Shown here: piece by piece, positions 1 through 5,271 of the stretch
How positions within the stretch are numbered: position 1 is the first letter of the stretch
How the letters are laid out: every line of letters begins with the position of its first letter
From: Pseudomonas sp.
GTDB taxonomy: Bacteria > Pseudomonadota > Gammaproteobacteria > Pseudomonadales > Pseudomonadaceae
NCBI GenBank assembly: GCA_029240955.1
Contig: JARDZH010000204.1
Coordinates: 1-5,271 of the forward strand
Length of the DNA stretch: 5,271 nucleotides
Direction: 5' to 3'
Position numbers and translations under genes: made by a program
Notes under the pieces: model-generated
Seen by the model: the letters and a program-made list of their open reading frames with translations, nothing else
Databases searched by the model: none
What the model was told of the DNA's origin: nothing

Positions 1-7
1 CCTGCCC

Positions 8-33
8 CGTCGCGAGCTGCGCTCCCTCCCACA
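8..33 (+). repeat. REP element, copy 1
   Basis: Core 10-32, identical to copy 3; the identity extends to 26 nt (8-33 versus 139-164). A small CACAG-TTTT-CTGTG hairpin (30-43) overlaps its right end. The array may continue beyond the left window edge. Confidence 0.85.
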
Positions 34-71
34 GTTTTCTGTGTGCAACCGCGCAATCAATGCCGCCCCCG

Positions 72-98
72 CATTGTGGGAGGGAGCGAAGCTCGCGA
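72..98 (-). repeat. REP element, copy 2 (inverted)
   Basis: Reverse-complement copy, core 76-98 starting GTGGGAGGGAGC. It differs from copies 1 and 3 by one base in the mini-stem loop. It can pair with either neighbour and so forms a REPIN-like inverted pair with each. The 42-43 nt between copies holds no gene. Confidence 0.85.
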
Positions 99-140
99 TC
101 CAGGCGACGCGGTCTACCAGGGCGATCGCGTCATCGTTCG

Positions 141-167
141 TCGCGAGCTGCGCTCCCTCCCACAATG
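141..167 (+). repeat. REP element, copy 3 (nearest emrB)
   Basis: Pseudomonas-type REP core at 141-163 starting TCGCGAGC and ending CTCCCTCCCAC, with an internal GAGC/GCTC mini-stem. It begins 22 bp past the emrB stop. Its 23-nt core is identical to copy 1. It shares a 27-nt extended match, ending CACAATG, with the inverted copy 2. REPs are short non-autonomous elements mobilised by REP-associated tyrosine transposases (RAYT); none is encoded here. Confidence 0.85.
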
Positions 168-188
168 GACCTGCATGCCGCTCTCCCA

Positions 189-1727
189 TCAATGCCCGCC
201 CCCACCCGGCGGTCCTGCCTTGGCGGCGAACGGGGGTCTGGCCAGCCAGACCAGCAGGATCAGGCCCATGAACACCCAGCCCAGCATGTGGAAATAATCC
301 ACCGTGGACATCATGTATGCCTGCCCGTTGAGCGTCTGCTCCAACTGCGCGTAAGCCTGCGGGCTGGCGCCGCCCAAGGTGTTCAGCGCTTCACGGGTGG
401 CCGGTTCGAAGGTGCTGATGTTTTCACTGAGGTACGCGTGGTGCTGATCCGCCCGGCGAATCCAGATCCAGGTCGTCAGCGATGCGGCGAAACTGCCGCC
501 CAGCGTGCGCAGAAAGGTCGCCAGTCCCGAGCCGTCGGCAATCTGGTCCGGCGGCAGGTCCGACAGCAGAATGCTCAAGGTCGGCATGAAGAACAGCGCA
601 ACGCCGATACCCATGAACAGCTGCACCATCGCCACGTGCTCGAAATCCACCTCGTTGTTGAACCCGGCACGCATGAAGCAACTGAGCCCCATCGCCAGAA
701 ACGCGCCGCCAGCCAGGATCCGCAGGTCGAACCGATGCGCATATTTGCCCACGAACGGTGACATGAGGACCGGCAGAATCCCGATGGGTGCCACTGCAAG
801 CCCGGCCCAGGTCGCGGTATAGCCCATCTGCGTCTGCAGCCACTGCGGCAACAGCAGGTTGATGCCGAAGAATCCGGAATAGCCGCCGATCAGCACCAGC
901 GTGCCGACCCGGAAATTACGGAACGCGAACAGCCTCAGATTGACGATGGGGTGCTTGTCGGTCAGTTCCCAGATCACGAAGAACGCCAGCGCAACCAGCG
1001 AAATCAACGAACCGATGACAATGAAGTTGGACTCGAACCAGTCCATGTCATTGCCCTTGTCGAGTACCACCTGCAGGGCACCGACTCCGACGATCAGCGC
1101 CAGCAGGCCGATATAGTCCATCGGCTGACGCGCCGTCTTGACCGGTCGCTTGGCCATTTGGGTCCGCACCACCAGCACCGCGAACAGACCGATCGGGATA
1201 TTGATGAAGAAGATCCACGGCCAGCTGTAACTGTCGGTAATCCAGCCACCCAGAATCGGCCCGGCAATCGGCGCCACCACCGTGACCATCGCCAGCAGCG
1301 CCAGCGCCATCCCCCGTTTCGCCGGGGGATAAATGGCGATCAGCAGCGTCTGGGTCATCGGATACAGCGGCCCGGCCACCACACCTTGCAGCACCCGAAA
1401 GCCGACCAGTTCCGGCATGGACTGAGAAATACCGCACAGAAAAGAGGCCAGCACGAACAGCAGGGTGGCCCACAGAAACAGCTTCACTTCACCGAAACGG
1501 CGGCTCAGCCAGCCGGTCAACGGCAAGGCGATCGCGTTACTGACCGCAAACGAGGTGATGACCCAGGTGCCCTGCTCCGAGCTGACCCCAAGGTTGCCGG
1601 AAATGGTCGGCAAGGCCACGTTGGCGATGGTGGTGTCGAGCACCTGCATGAAGGTCGCCAGCGACAGGCCGATGGTGCTCAGCAACAGGCTGGGCGGCGT
1701 GAATGAAGCGGGGGCGTTGTTGCTCAT
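189..1727 (-). CDS. emrB: EmrB-type multidrug exporter, MFS superfamily, DHA2 (14-TM) family
   Basis: Inner-membrane drug:proton antiporter, the energised part of an EmrAB-OMF tripartite pump. The 512-aa length equals that of E. coli EmrB. Visible family signatures are LDTTIANVALPTI at residues 30-42 (motif D1 in TM1), the loop 2-3 motif A variant GWLSRRFG at 72-79, RVLQGVVAGP at 111-120 (motif B region), and the antiporter motif C with GPILGG at 156-161. Further marks are INIPIG at 175-180 and the DHA2-typical LDKGNDMDWF at 222-231. About 14 hydrophobic blocks are seen, with a long polar loop near 421-475 before the last helix; the C-terminus is a Gly/Pro tail. The ATG is well bounded, because an in-frame TGA lies three codons upstream (1734-1736). 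The only Shine-Dalgarno-like AAAGG (1740-1744) is 12 nt away, longer than usual, and an out-of-frame ATG lies between. It is the last gene of the operon, 91 bp after emrA. Substrates cannot be read from sequence; the family exports hydrophobic drugs, uncouplers and aromatic compounds. Confidence 0.95.
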   Translation of the reverse strand: MSNNAPASFTPPSLLLSTIGLSLATFMQVLDTTIANVALPTISGNLGVSSEQGTWVITSFAVSNAIALPLTGWLSRRFGEVKLFLWATLLFVLASFLCGISQSMPELVGFRVLQGVVAGPLYPMTQTLLIAIYPPAKRGMALALLAMVTVVAPIAGPILGGWITDSYSWPWIFFINIPIGLFAVLVVRTQMAKRPVKTARQPMDYIGLLALIVGVGALQVVLDKGNDMDWFESNFIVIGSLISLVALAFFVIWELTDKHPIVNLRLFAFRNFRVGTLVLIGGYSGFFGINLLLPQWLQTQMGYTATWAGLAVAPIGILPVLMSPFVGKYAHRFDLRILAGGAFLAMGLSCFMRAGFNNEVDFEHVAMVQLFMGIGVALFFMPTLSILLSDLPPDQIADGSGLATFLRTLGGSFAASLTTWIWIRRADQHHAYLSENISTFEPATREALNTLGGASPQAYAQLEQTLNGQAYMMSTVDYFHMLGWVFMGLILLVWLARPPFAAKAGPPGGGGH

Positions 1728-1780
1728 CGCGAATCATGACCTTTGAAAGCGTGCCCTTGAACAACCAGCACTGAGTCGAT

Positions 1781-1803
1781 GCCCCGGCACGAACGCCGGG
1801 GGC
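1781..1803 (-). promoter_or_regulatory. Hairpin in the emrA-emrB intergenic region
   Basis: CCCCGGC (1782-1788) and GCCGGGG (1795-1801) form a perfect 7-bp all-GC stem with a 6-nt loop, 17 bp after the emrA stop. No U-tract follows on the minus strand, so it does not look like an intrinsic terminator. It is more likely an mRNA stability, processing or pausing element within the operon. The rest of the 91-bp gap shows only the distant AAAGG (1740-1744) before emrB. Confidence 0.6.
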
Positions 1804-1818
1804 TTGCGGGTTGGTAGA

Positions 1819-3024
1819 TCAGCGTTTGGCGGTTGCCGCACCGCCGAGTGCGCTGTTGTCATGAATCAGGCGAGCGATGAGCGCGTCGGCTTCGGCGAGC
1901 TGGCCGGCGTAGATATCGGTGCTGAACGTCGCCTGACGCGGCGGCTGCTGGGCGAGCACCGGCCCGCTCTGGTCGTGCAGATCGACGTCGACGGTCGTCG
2001 ACAGACCCACGCGCAGCGGGTGCTTGGCAAGCTCATCGGCATTGATATGAACCCGCACCGGCACCCGCTGGACGATCTTGATCCAGTTACCGGTGGCGTT
2101 CTGCGCCGGCAGCAAGGCAAACGCGCTGCCGGTTCCAGCACCGAGGCTGTCGATGGTGCCGTTGTATTTCACGTCACTGCCGTACAGATCCGAGCTGATT
2201 TCCACCGGCTGGCCGATGCGCATCTTGCCCAGCTGGGTTTCCTTGAAGTTGGCGTCGATCCACAGTTGATCCAGCGGAATGACGGCCATGGTCGCGGTGC
2301 CCGGCTGGACGCGCTGGCCCAGTTGCACAGTGCGCTTGGCGACATAGCCGGTGACCGGTGCCAGCAGCGTGGTGCGTGCATTGGCGAGATAAGCCTGACG
2401 CAACTGCGCGGCTGCGGCTTTCACATCCGGGTGCGAGGACACTTCGGTGTCGTCGACCAGCGCGACATTGCTGGCGAGCTGCTGCTGGATATGGGTCAGC
2501 GCGCTCTGAGCGCTGGTCAGATCGTCCTTGGCATGGGACAGCTCTTCCTGCGAGATCGCCCCGCTCGCGGCCAGATTACGGCGGCGATTGTAGTTGTCCT
2601 GCGCTTTCTGCACTTCAGCGCGCTGGGCAGCCAGTTGCGCCTTGATGCCGTCAACGTTGCTGTACAGACCGCGCACCTGGCGCACGACCTTGCCCAGATT
2701 GGCTTCGGCGCTTTGCAGGCCGACTTCGGCATCGCTCGGGTCGAACTTGAGCAGTTCCTGACCTTCACGAACCAGATCGCCGTCATCGGCGGCAATACTG
2801 ATCACAGTACCGGTGGTCAGCGGCGTGATTTCCACCACGTTGCCGTTCACGTAGGCGTCGTCGGTGCTTTCGCTCCAGCGCCCGTAAAGCTCGTGCCAGG
2901 CCCAGACGGCCAGACCACAGACAATCACCAGCAAGGCCAGCCCGATCAGCAGCACCTTGCGTTTGCCCGACTTCTGATTCTGCTGATCAGGAGCGGTTTG
3001 AGTTTCGGAAGCGGCGTTGGCCAT
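1819..3024 (-). CDS. emrA: EmrA-type periplasmic adaptor (HlyD/membrane fusion protein family)
   Basis: Periplasmic adaptor linking the EmrB exporter to the outer-membrane channel. At 401 aa it is close to E. coli EmrA (390 aa). In order: a short cytoplasmic N-terminus with basic KSGKRK (18-23); one membrane anchor at about 24-43; the family hallmark STDDAYVNGN at 53-62; and the first half of a biotinyl-lipoyl-like domain to about 96. A long Gln/Ala/Leu-rich alpha-helical hairpin (coiled coil) follows at about 100-217. The second lipoyl half begins at APVTGYVAKR (222-231), and a beta-barrel region contains NFKETQL (259-265), a common HlyD/EmrA motif. It starts 6 bp after the outer-membrane factor stop. 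Its ribosome site AAGG (3034-3037, 9-nt spacer) overlaps that gene's final Arg codon, so translation is probably coupled. No truncation or frameshift is visible. Confidence 0.95.
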   Translation of the reverse strand: MANAASETQTAPDQQNQKSGKRKVLLIGLALLVIVCGLAVWAWHELYGRWSESTDDAYVNGNVVEITPLTTGTVISIAADDGDLVREGQELLKFDPSDAEVGLQSAEANLGKVVRQVRGLYSNVDGIKAQLAAQRAEVQKAQDNYNRRRNLAASGAISQEELSHAKDDLTSAQSALTHIQQQLASNVALVDDTEVSSHPDVKAAAAQLRQAYLANARTTLLAPVTGYVAKRTVQLGQRVQPGTATMAVIPLDQLWIDANFKETQLGKMRIGQPVEISSDLYGSDVKYNGTIDSLGAGTGSAFALLPAQNATGNWIKIVQRVPVRVHINADELAKHPLRVGLSTTVDVDLHDQSGPVLAQQPPRQATFSTDIYAGQLAEADALIARLIHDNSALGGAATAKR

Positions 3025-3030
3025 GACGAA

Positions 3031-4515
3031 TTACCTTGTTGTCAGCGACGCAGTGGATGGATGAGCCGACTCGGCTGCGGTCTCAGGCTGTTCGCCTTGA
3101 AAACCGCCACCCAGGGCCTGCATCAACTGGATCGACAGATCGATACGTTCAGCGTTGAGGTCAGCCAGTTGGCGTTGTGATTGCAGCAATTGCTGTTCGG
3201 TGGTCAGCACGTCCAGGTAGTTGCCGATCCCCGAGCCGTAGCGCTGGGTGGCCGTGTCGAAGGATTGCTGAATGACATCGGTGGCGTGCTGACGGGCCTT
3301 GATCTGGCCGTCGATGTCGCGCAGTTGGCCGACCGAGTCGGCAACTTCGCCCAGCGCGCGCACCAGACTCTTGTTGTACTGCGCCACCGCCAGATCGTAA
3401 TCCGCGTCCCGGGCGTCCAGATCGGCGCGCAGACGGCCGCCGTCAAACAGCGGCAGCGAGACGGTCGGCCCGACATTGAAGAAGCGGCTCGCGGAGCCGA
3501 ACATCGCATCGCCCAGCAGGGATTCAACCCCCGCCGACGCCCCCAGATCGAGATTGGGGTAAAAGCGGGTCTTGCTCGCCTCGATGTCACGGCTTGCAGC
3601 TTCGACGCGCCAGCGGGCGGCAACCAGATCCGGACGACGTCCCAGCAGCTCGGCGGGCAATGTCGAAGGCAGCGCCACCGCTGCCGGTTTCAGCACATTC
3701 GGCCGCGTCAGCGAAGTGCCCCGATCAGGGCCCTTGCCGAGCAGGACGGCCAGCGCGATCTGGGCGCTGCGCAGGCGCTTCTCGGCGTCCAGCATTTGTT
3801 CCTGGGCACCGGCTTCCAGACTTTCGGTCTGCTGGAATTGATACCGGCTGTCGATGCCGGACTTGAGCCGACTGCTGCCCAGTTCCAGCATCTGCCGGGT
3901 ACGCTTGAGGTCTTCGGCCGCCAGATCGCGGACGATATACGCTTGCCCCAGATCGCTGTAGGCCCGGGCCACGTCCGCAGCGAGTGTCAGTTGCGCAGCC
4001 CGCTGGTCGACCTCTGCCGCACGGGCCTGACCCAGCGCCGCTTCCCAGGTCGCGCGCTGTCCGCCCCACAAATCGAACCGGTAATCGAAGTTCACGCCCA
4101 GACTGCGCAGCGTGCTGTAACGCCCGCCCGCCCCGAGCGGGTCCTGATCACGGGCCAGACGGGAACGGCTCACACCCGCGCTGGCATCGGCGCTCGGCAT
4201 GCGTGACGCGTCGGCGGCGTAGGCAGCCGCCGTGGCCTGATGGGTGCGTGCGTCCGCGACCTGCATGTCCGGGCTGTCGCGCAAGGCCTCAAGGATCAGG
4301 CTGTCGAGCTGCGCATCACCCAGCTGCTTCCACCAGTCGGCGGCCGGCCAGCCGGCGGGCGAGAGCTTGACGCCTTCCAGACTCTTCGCGGCTTCGAGAC
4401 TTTGAGGATCGGTTGCGCGACCTTCGGTATCCAGACCGCGAGAATTCGCACAGCCGGCAAGGCCGATTGCCAGGGCAAGCAGGCTGGCGCTCACGCGTAA
4501 TGATTTAGCGTTCAT
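3031..4515 (-). CDS. Outer-membrane factor lipoprotein, NodT/OprM-type (OEP family)
   Basis: Outer-membrane exit duct of the pump (TolC-like family, RND/NodT-type lipoprotein subgroup), 494 aa, a normal length. The N-terminus is a lipoprotein signal peptide: a basic start, hydrophobic 9-20, and lipobox LAGC with Cys22 as the predicted lipidated residue. WWKQLGDAQLDSL (61-73) is the typical opening of the mature domain. Two homologous OEP repeats can be seen. The first contains FDYRFDLWGGQ (143-153) and the second PLFDGGR (355-361), the equivalent turn after the membrane strands. The C-terminal GNYLDVLTTEQQLLQSQRQLADL helix is also characteristic. Translation starts inside the marR stop region with a 4-bp ATGA overlap; a weak AAGAG lies 6 nt before the ATG. 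Its place between the regulator and emrA argues for a dedicated channel for this EmrAB pair. It resembles OprM/NodT members, but I do not assign a specific gene name. Confidence 0.94.
   Translation of the reverse strand: MNAKSLRVSASLLALAIGLAGCANSRGLDTEGRATDPQSLEAAKSLEGVKLSPAGWPAADWWKQLGDAQLDSLILEALRDSPDMQVADARTHQATAAAYAADASRMPSADASAGVSRSRLARDQDPLGAGGRYSTLRSLGVNFDYRFDLWGGQRATWEAALGQARAAEVDQRAAQLTLAADVARAYSDLGQAYIVRDLAAEDLKRTRQMLELGSSRLKSGIDSRYQFQQTESLEAGAQEQMLDAEKRLRSAQIALAVLLGKGPDRGTSLTRPNVLKPAAVALPSTLPAELLGRRPDLVAARWRVEAASRDIEASKTRFYPNLDLGASAGVESLLGDAMFGSASRFFNVGPTVSLPLFDGGRLRADLDARDADYDLAVAQYNKSLVRALGEVADSVGQLRDIDGQIKARQHATDVIQQSFDTATQRYGSGIGNYLDVLTTEQQLLQSQRQLADLNAERIDLSIQLMQALGGGFQGEQPETAAESAHPSTASLTTR
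3034..3037 (-). promoter_or_regulatory. emrA ribosome binding site overlapping the OMF 3' end
   Basis: AAGG on the minus strand lies 9 nt before the emrA ATG and includes the last sense codon (AGG) of the outer-membrane factor gene, directly before its TAA. Ribosomes ending on the upstream gene would sit on this site, so coupled translation is likely. Confidence 0.75.
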
Positions 4516-5012
4516 TTCATACTCTTGGAGAAAAAGCTCAAACGCGTGAGGGTGATGTGGTCATCGGCAGCAACCAGCACTTTGGTCAGAATCCGCTGCA
4601 GGGCTTGCACCTCCTCGGTGTCGAGGGCGGCGAAGGTGTCGTTCATCGCGTCGGCGCCGATCTGCGGCAACAGGTCGGCCAGCGTGCGGCCCTGTGCGGT
4701 CAGCGCCAGTTCGACCTGGCGCCGGTCGGTTTCCGAACGGGTCCGCACGATCAACTCTTTCTGCTCCAGACGGTCCAGCATCCGGGTCATCGAGCCACTG
4801 TCCAGCGACAGGTGCCGACACAATTCCACCGGCGTGTCCGCCGAGAATTGCGCAACGATGATCAGCACCTTGAATTGCGCCGAGGTCACGCCATAGGGCT
4901 CCAGATACTTGTCCAGCATCCGGTCTTTGAGGCCATTGGTGCGACCGACCAGCAACCCCATGAGGCTGGAATCGAAGTTGTCGGGACTGAAATGTTTCAA
5001 GAACTCACCCAT
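4512..5012 (-). CDS. MarR-family transcriptional regulator (EmrR/MprA-like)
   Basis: Predicted dimeric winged-helix repressor of the downstream efflux genes, 166 aa (E. coli MprA/EmrR is 176). Helices at about 15-60 begin the dimerisation core. VTSAQFKVLIIVAQF (42-56) precedes the HTH. The recognition helix region is LDSGSMTRMLDRLEQKELI (70-88), the MarR signature with Met-Thr-Arg-Met-Leu-Asp-Arg-Leu. The wing RTRSETDRRQVELALTAQG (90-108) carries the conserved Asp96 and Arg98. C-terminal helices complete the dimer domain. There is a single cysteine (Cys65), so a two-Cys redox switch within one subunit is unlikely. The start is supported by an in-frame TAG at 5049-5051 with no other usual start codon between; the next in-frame Met is residue 18. 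No clear Shine-Dalgarno precedes the ATG; the leader is occupied by a palindrome instead. It is first in the operon, next to two operator-like sites, so autoregulation is very likely. The ligand is unknown. Confidence 0.95.
   Translation of the reverse strand: MGEFLKHFSPDNFDSSLMGLLVGRTNGLKDRMLDKYLEPYGVTSAQFKVLIIVAQFSADTPVELCRHLSLDSGSMTRMLDRLEQKELIVRTRSETDRRQVELALTAQGRTLADLLPQIGADAMNDTFAALDTEEVQALQRILTKVLVAADDHITLTRLSFFSKSMK
4989..4999. repeat. 11-bp direct repeat, inner copy (inside marR)
   Basis: GAAATGTTTCA occurs here within marR codons 5-8 and again at 5078-5088, on the far side of the promoter. With the preceding T it is an interrupted palindrome (TGAAA-TG-TTTCA). This could be a further protein site or chance. 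Confidence 0.4.
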
Positions 5013-5016
5013 AAAG

Positions 5017-5028
5017 CTGCTTAGGCAG
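5017..5028. promoter_or_regulatory. Operator O2, near-palindrome in the marR leader
   Basis: CTGCTTAGGCAG differs from O1 at a single base (one broken symmetric pair). It is centred 28 bp from O1 and ends 4 bp before the marR start codon, covering the predicted early transcribed region and the place where a ribosome site would be. It is probably a second, weaker binding site for the same repressor. Confidence 0.72.
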
Positions 5029-5038
5029 TGATTACAAA

Positions 5039-5066
5039 ATATTACTGCCTAGGCAGGTAATGTCAA
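5039..5066 (-). promoter_or_regulatory. Sigma-70 promoter of the marR-OMF-emrA-emrB operon
   Basis: Read on the minus strand, a perfect TTGACA -35 box (5061-5066) is followed after 16 bp by TAATAT (5039-5044), a 4/6 match to the -10 consensus. AATATT at 5038-5043 with a 17-bp spacer is an equal alternative. The expected start of transcription is near 5031-5033, which leaves a leader of only about 20 nt before marR. An A/T-rich block (AAAATATTTT, 5065-5074) overlaps and lies just upstream of the -35. The site is predicted by eye; no other convincing promoter is seen in the operon. Confidence 0.75.
5045..5056. promoter_or_regulatory. Operator O1, perfect palindrome in the promoter spacer
   Basis: CTGCCTAGGCAG is a perfect 12-bp palindrome lying entirely between the -35 and -10 boxes and touching the -10. 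Outer ATTA...TAAT arms continue the symmetry after a one-base offset. Its length, symmetry and position fit a MarR-family dimer site that blocks RNA polymerase. Assignment to the adjacent MarR protein is inferred from position. Confidence 0.8.
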
Positions 5067-5077
5067 AATATTTTGTC

Positions 5078-5088
5078 GAAATGTTTCA
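5078..5088. repeat. 11-bp direct repeat, outer copy (upstream of the -35)
   Basis: Exact second copy of GAAATGTTTCA, 89 bp from the copy in marR and 11 bp upstream of the -35 box. Together the two copies bracket the whole promoter/operator region. Function unknown. Confidence 0.4.
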
Positions 5089-5108
5089 GGGTGCCGACAG
5101 GCGCGCAT

Positions 5109-5139
5109 AAAAAAACGACCGCACAGGCGGTCGTTTTTT
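5109..5139 (-). terminator. Intrinsic (rho-independent) terminator, symmetric
   Basis: CGACCGC (5116-5122) and GCGGTCG (5127-5133) form a perfect 7-bp GC stem with a 4-nt loop. It is flanked by seven A on the left and six T on the right, so the duplex can extend to 13 bp and a U-tract follows on either strand. It lies just after the partial gene's stop, so its main job is probably to end that minus-strand transcript and keep it out of the marR promoter. It would also stop plus-strand transcription arriving from the left. Confidence 0.93.
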
Positions 5140-5154
5140 GTGGTCATCGAAACG

Positions 5155-5271
5155 TCAGGCGGCGATCGGTACGCCACTGTGAAAACGGAAGTCCTCGTCC
5201 GGACTTTCAATCAGCTCGCGCTCGGCCAGGCGCACCTCTTCGATCTTGGCATCGACGTCGGCCTTGTCGCC
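5155..5271 (-). CDS. C-terminal end of an unidentified protein (partial)
   Basis: An open frame enters from the right edge and runs 38 codons to a TGA at 5155-5157. It ends about 15 bp before a strong terminator, which supports it as a genuine 3' gene end. The visible residues are hydrophilic and strongly charged: an amphipathic, probably helical stretch (DAKIEEVRLAERELIES), then PDEDFRFHSG and the tail VPIAA. There is no membrane segment, no Cys and no motif I can name. The codon choice is GC3-rich like its neighbours. I do not recognise the family. It is separated from the marR operon by the terminator and probably unrelated to the pump. Confidence 0.72.
   Translation of the reverse strand, partial: GDKADVDAKIEEVRLAERELIESPDEDFRFHSGVPIAA

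Larger units (their letters stand above)
5017..5073. repeat. Imperfect tandem duplication of an operator module (2 x 28-29 bp)
   Basis: Module 1 (5017-5044) and module 2 (5045-5073) each read CTGCYTAGGCAG, then 6 or 7 variable bases, then CAAAATATT (5035-5043 and 5064-5072). The A/T box of module 2 helps form the -35 (TGTCAA on plus), and that of module 1 supplies the -10. The promoter therefore appears to be built out of the repeat. Confidence 0.75.

Noticed and set aside
122..129. GCGATCGC palindrome between REP copies as an operator or a HIP1-like repeat.
   Set aside because: A single occurrence in GC-rich DNA with no promoter nearby; chance is sufficient.
8..167. Possible CRISPR array from three similar repeats with about 43-nt gaps.
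   Set aside because: The repeats alternate in orientation and match the Pseudomonas REP core; CRISPR repeats are direct, and no cas genes are present.
60..761. Plus-strand 233-codon open frame running from the REP region into emrB.
   Set aside because: It crosses REP repeats and the antisense of emrB, and has no plausible ribosome site or domain.
951..1706. Plus-strand 251-codon open frame opposite emrB.
   Set aside because: Its product is rich in Gln, Arg, His and Asp with no recognisable fold; it is the antisense shadow of the hydrophobic EmrB codons.
1537..1764. Minus-strand TTG-initiated frame overlapping the emrB start (possible leader peptide or alternative start).
   Set aside because: It is out of frame with emrB, its product lacks hydrophobic or domain character, and the true EmrB N-terminus with its TM1 motif starts at the ATG at 1727.
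1781..1803. Intrinsic terminator between emrA and emrB.
   Set aside because: The stem is strong, but no T-tract follows on the transcribed strand, and emrB functionally belongs to the same operon.
1804..4206. Long plus-strand open frames (458 and 341 codons) lying end to end opposite emrA and the outer-membrane factor gene.
   Set aside because: They mirror the codon frame of strongly supported minus-strand genes in GC3-rich DNA, where antisense stops are rare. Their translations are low-complexity Arg/Gln/His-rich strings without domains or ribosome sites.

Overview
The window looks like chromosomal DNA from a Pseudomonas, most likely of the fluorescens/syringae side of the genus. The grounds are high GC with strong GC3 bias, the REP repeats at the left edge (GTGGGAGGGAGC...GCTCGCGA type), and the gene order marR - outer-membrane factor - emrA - emrB. 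Genus is a confident inference; species is not.

Layout, following transcription, which runs right to left on the minus strand. (1) 5155-5271: the last 38 codons of an unidentified gene. (2) 5109-5139: a textbook intrinsic terminator, symmetric and so possibly bidirectional, closing that gene. (3) 5013-5100: a compact promoter/operator region made of two imperfect tandem copies of a 28-29 bp module. Each copy holds a CTGCCTAGGCAG-type palindrome plus an A/T-rich box. One palindrome lies in the -35/-10 spacer; the other lies in the leader just before the marR start. (4) 4512-5012: a MarR-family regulator. (5) 3031-4515: a NodT-type outer-membrane factor lipoprotein, overlapping marR by an ATGA. 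(6) 1819-3024: EmrA-type periplasmic adaptor, 6 bp after the previous stop. (7) 1728-1818: a 91-bp gap holding a GC-rich hairpin. (8) 189-1727: EmrB-type 14-TM MFS exporter (DHA2). (9) 1-188: the 3' region, carrying three REP elements in alternating orientation.

The four genes should make a self-contained tripartite drug/solute exporter. EmrB moves substrate across the inner membrane using the proton gradient, EmrA bridges the periplasm, and the OMF forms the outer-membrane duct. The MarR protein would repress the whole operon from its own promoter until a ligand, probably a pump substrate, releases it. E. coli emrRAB relies on a separately encoded TolC, whereas here the outer-membrane component is built into the operon.

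The protein-coding content is ordinary and well recognised; I see no undescribed protein system. The points worth a second look are regulatory: the duplicated operator module, a marR leader without a clear Shine-Dalgarno sequence, an 11-bp direct repeat bracketing the promoter, the emrA-emrB intergenic hairpin with weak emrB initiation signals, and the REP triplet that can fold in two mutually exclusive ways just after emrB.
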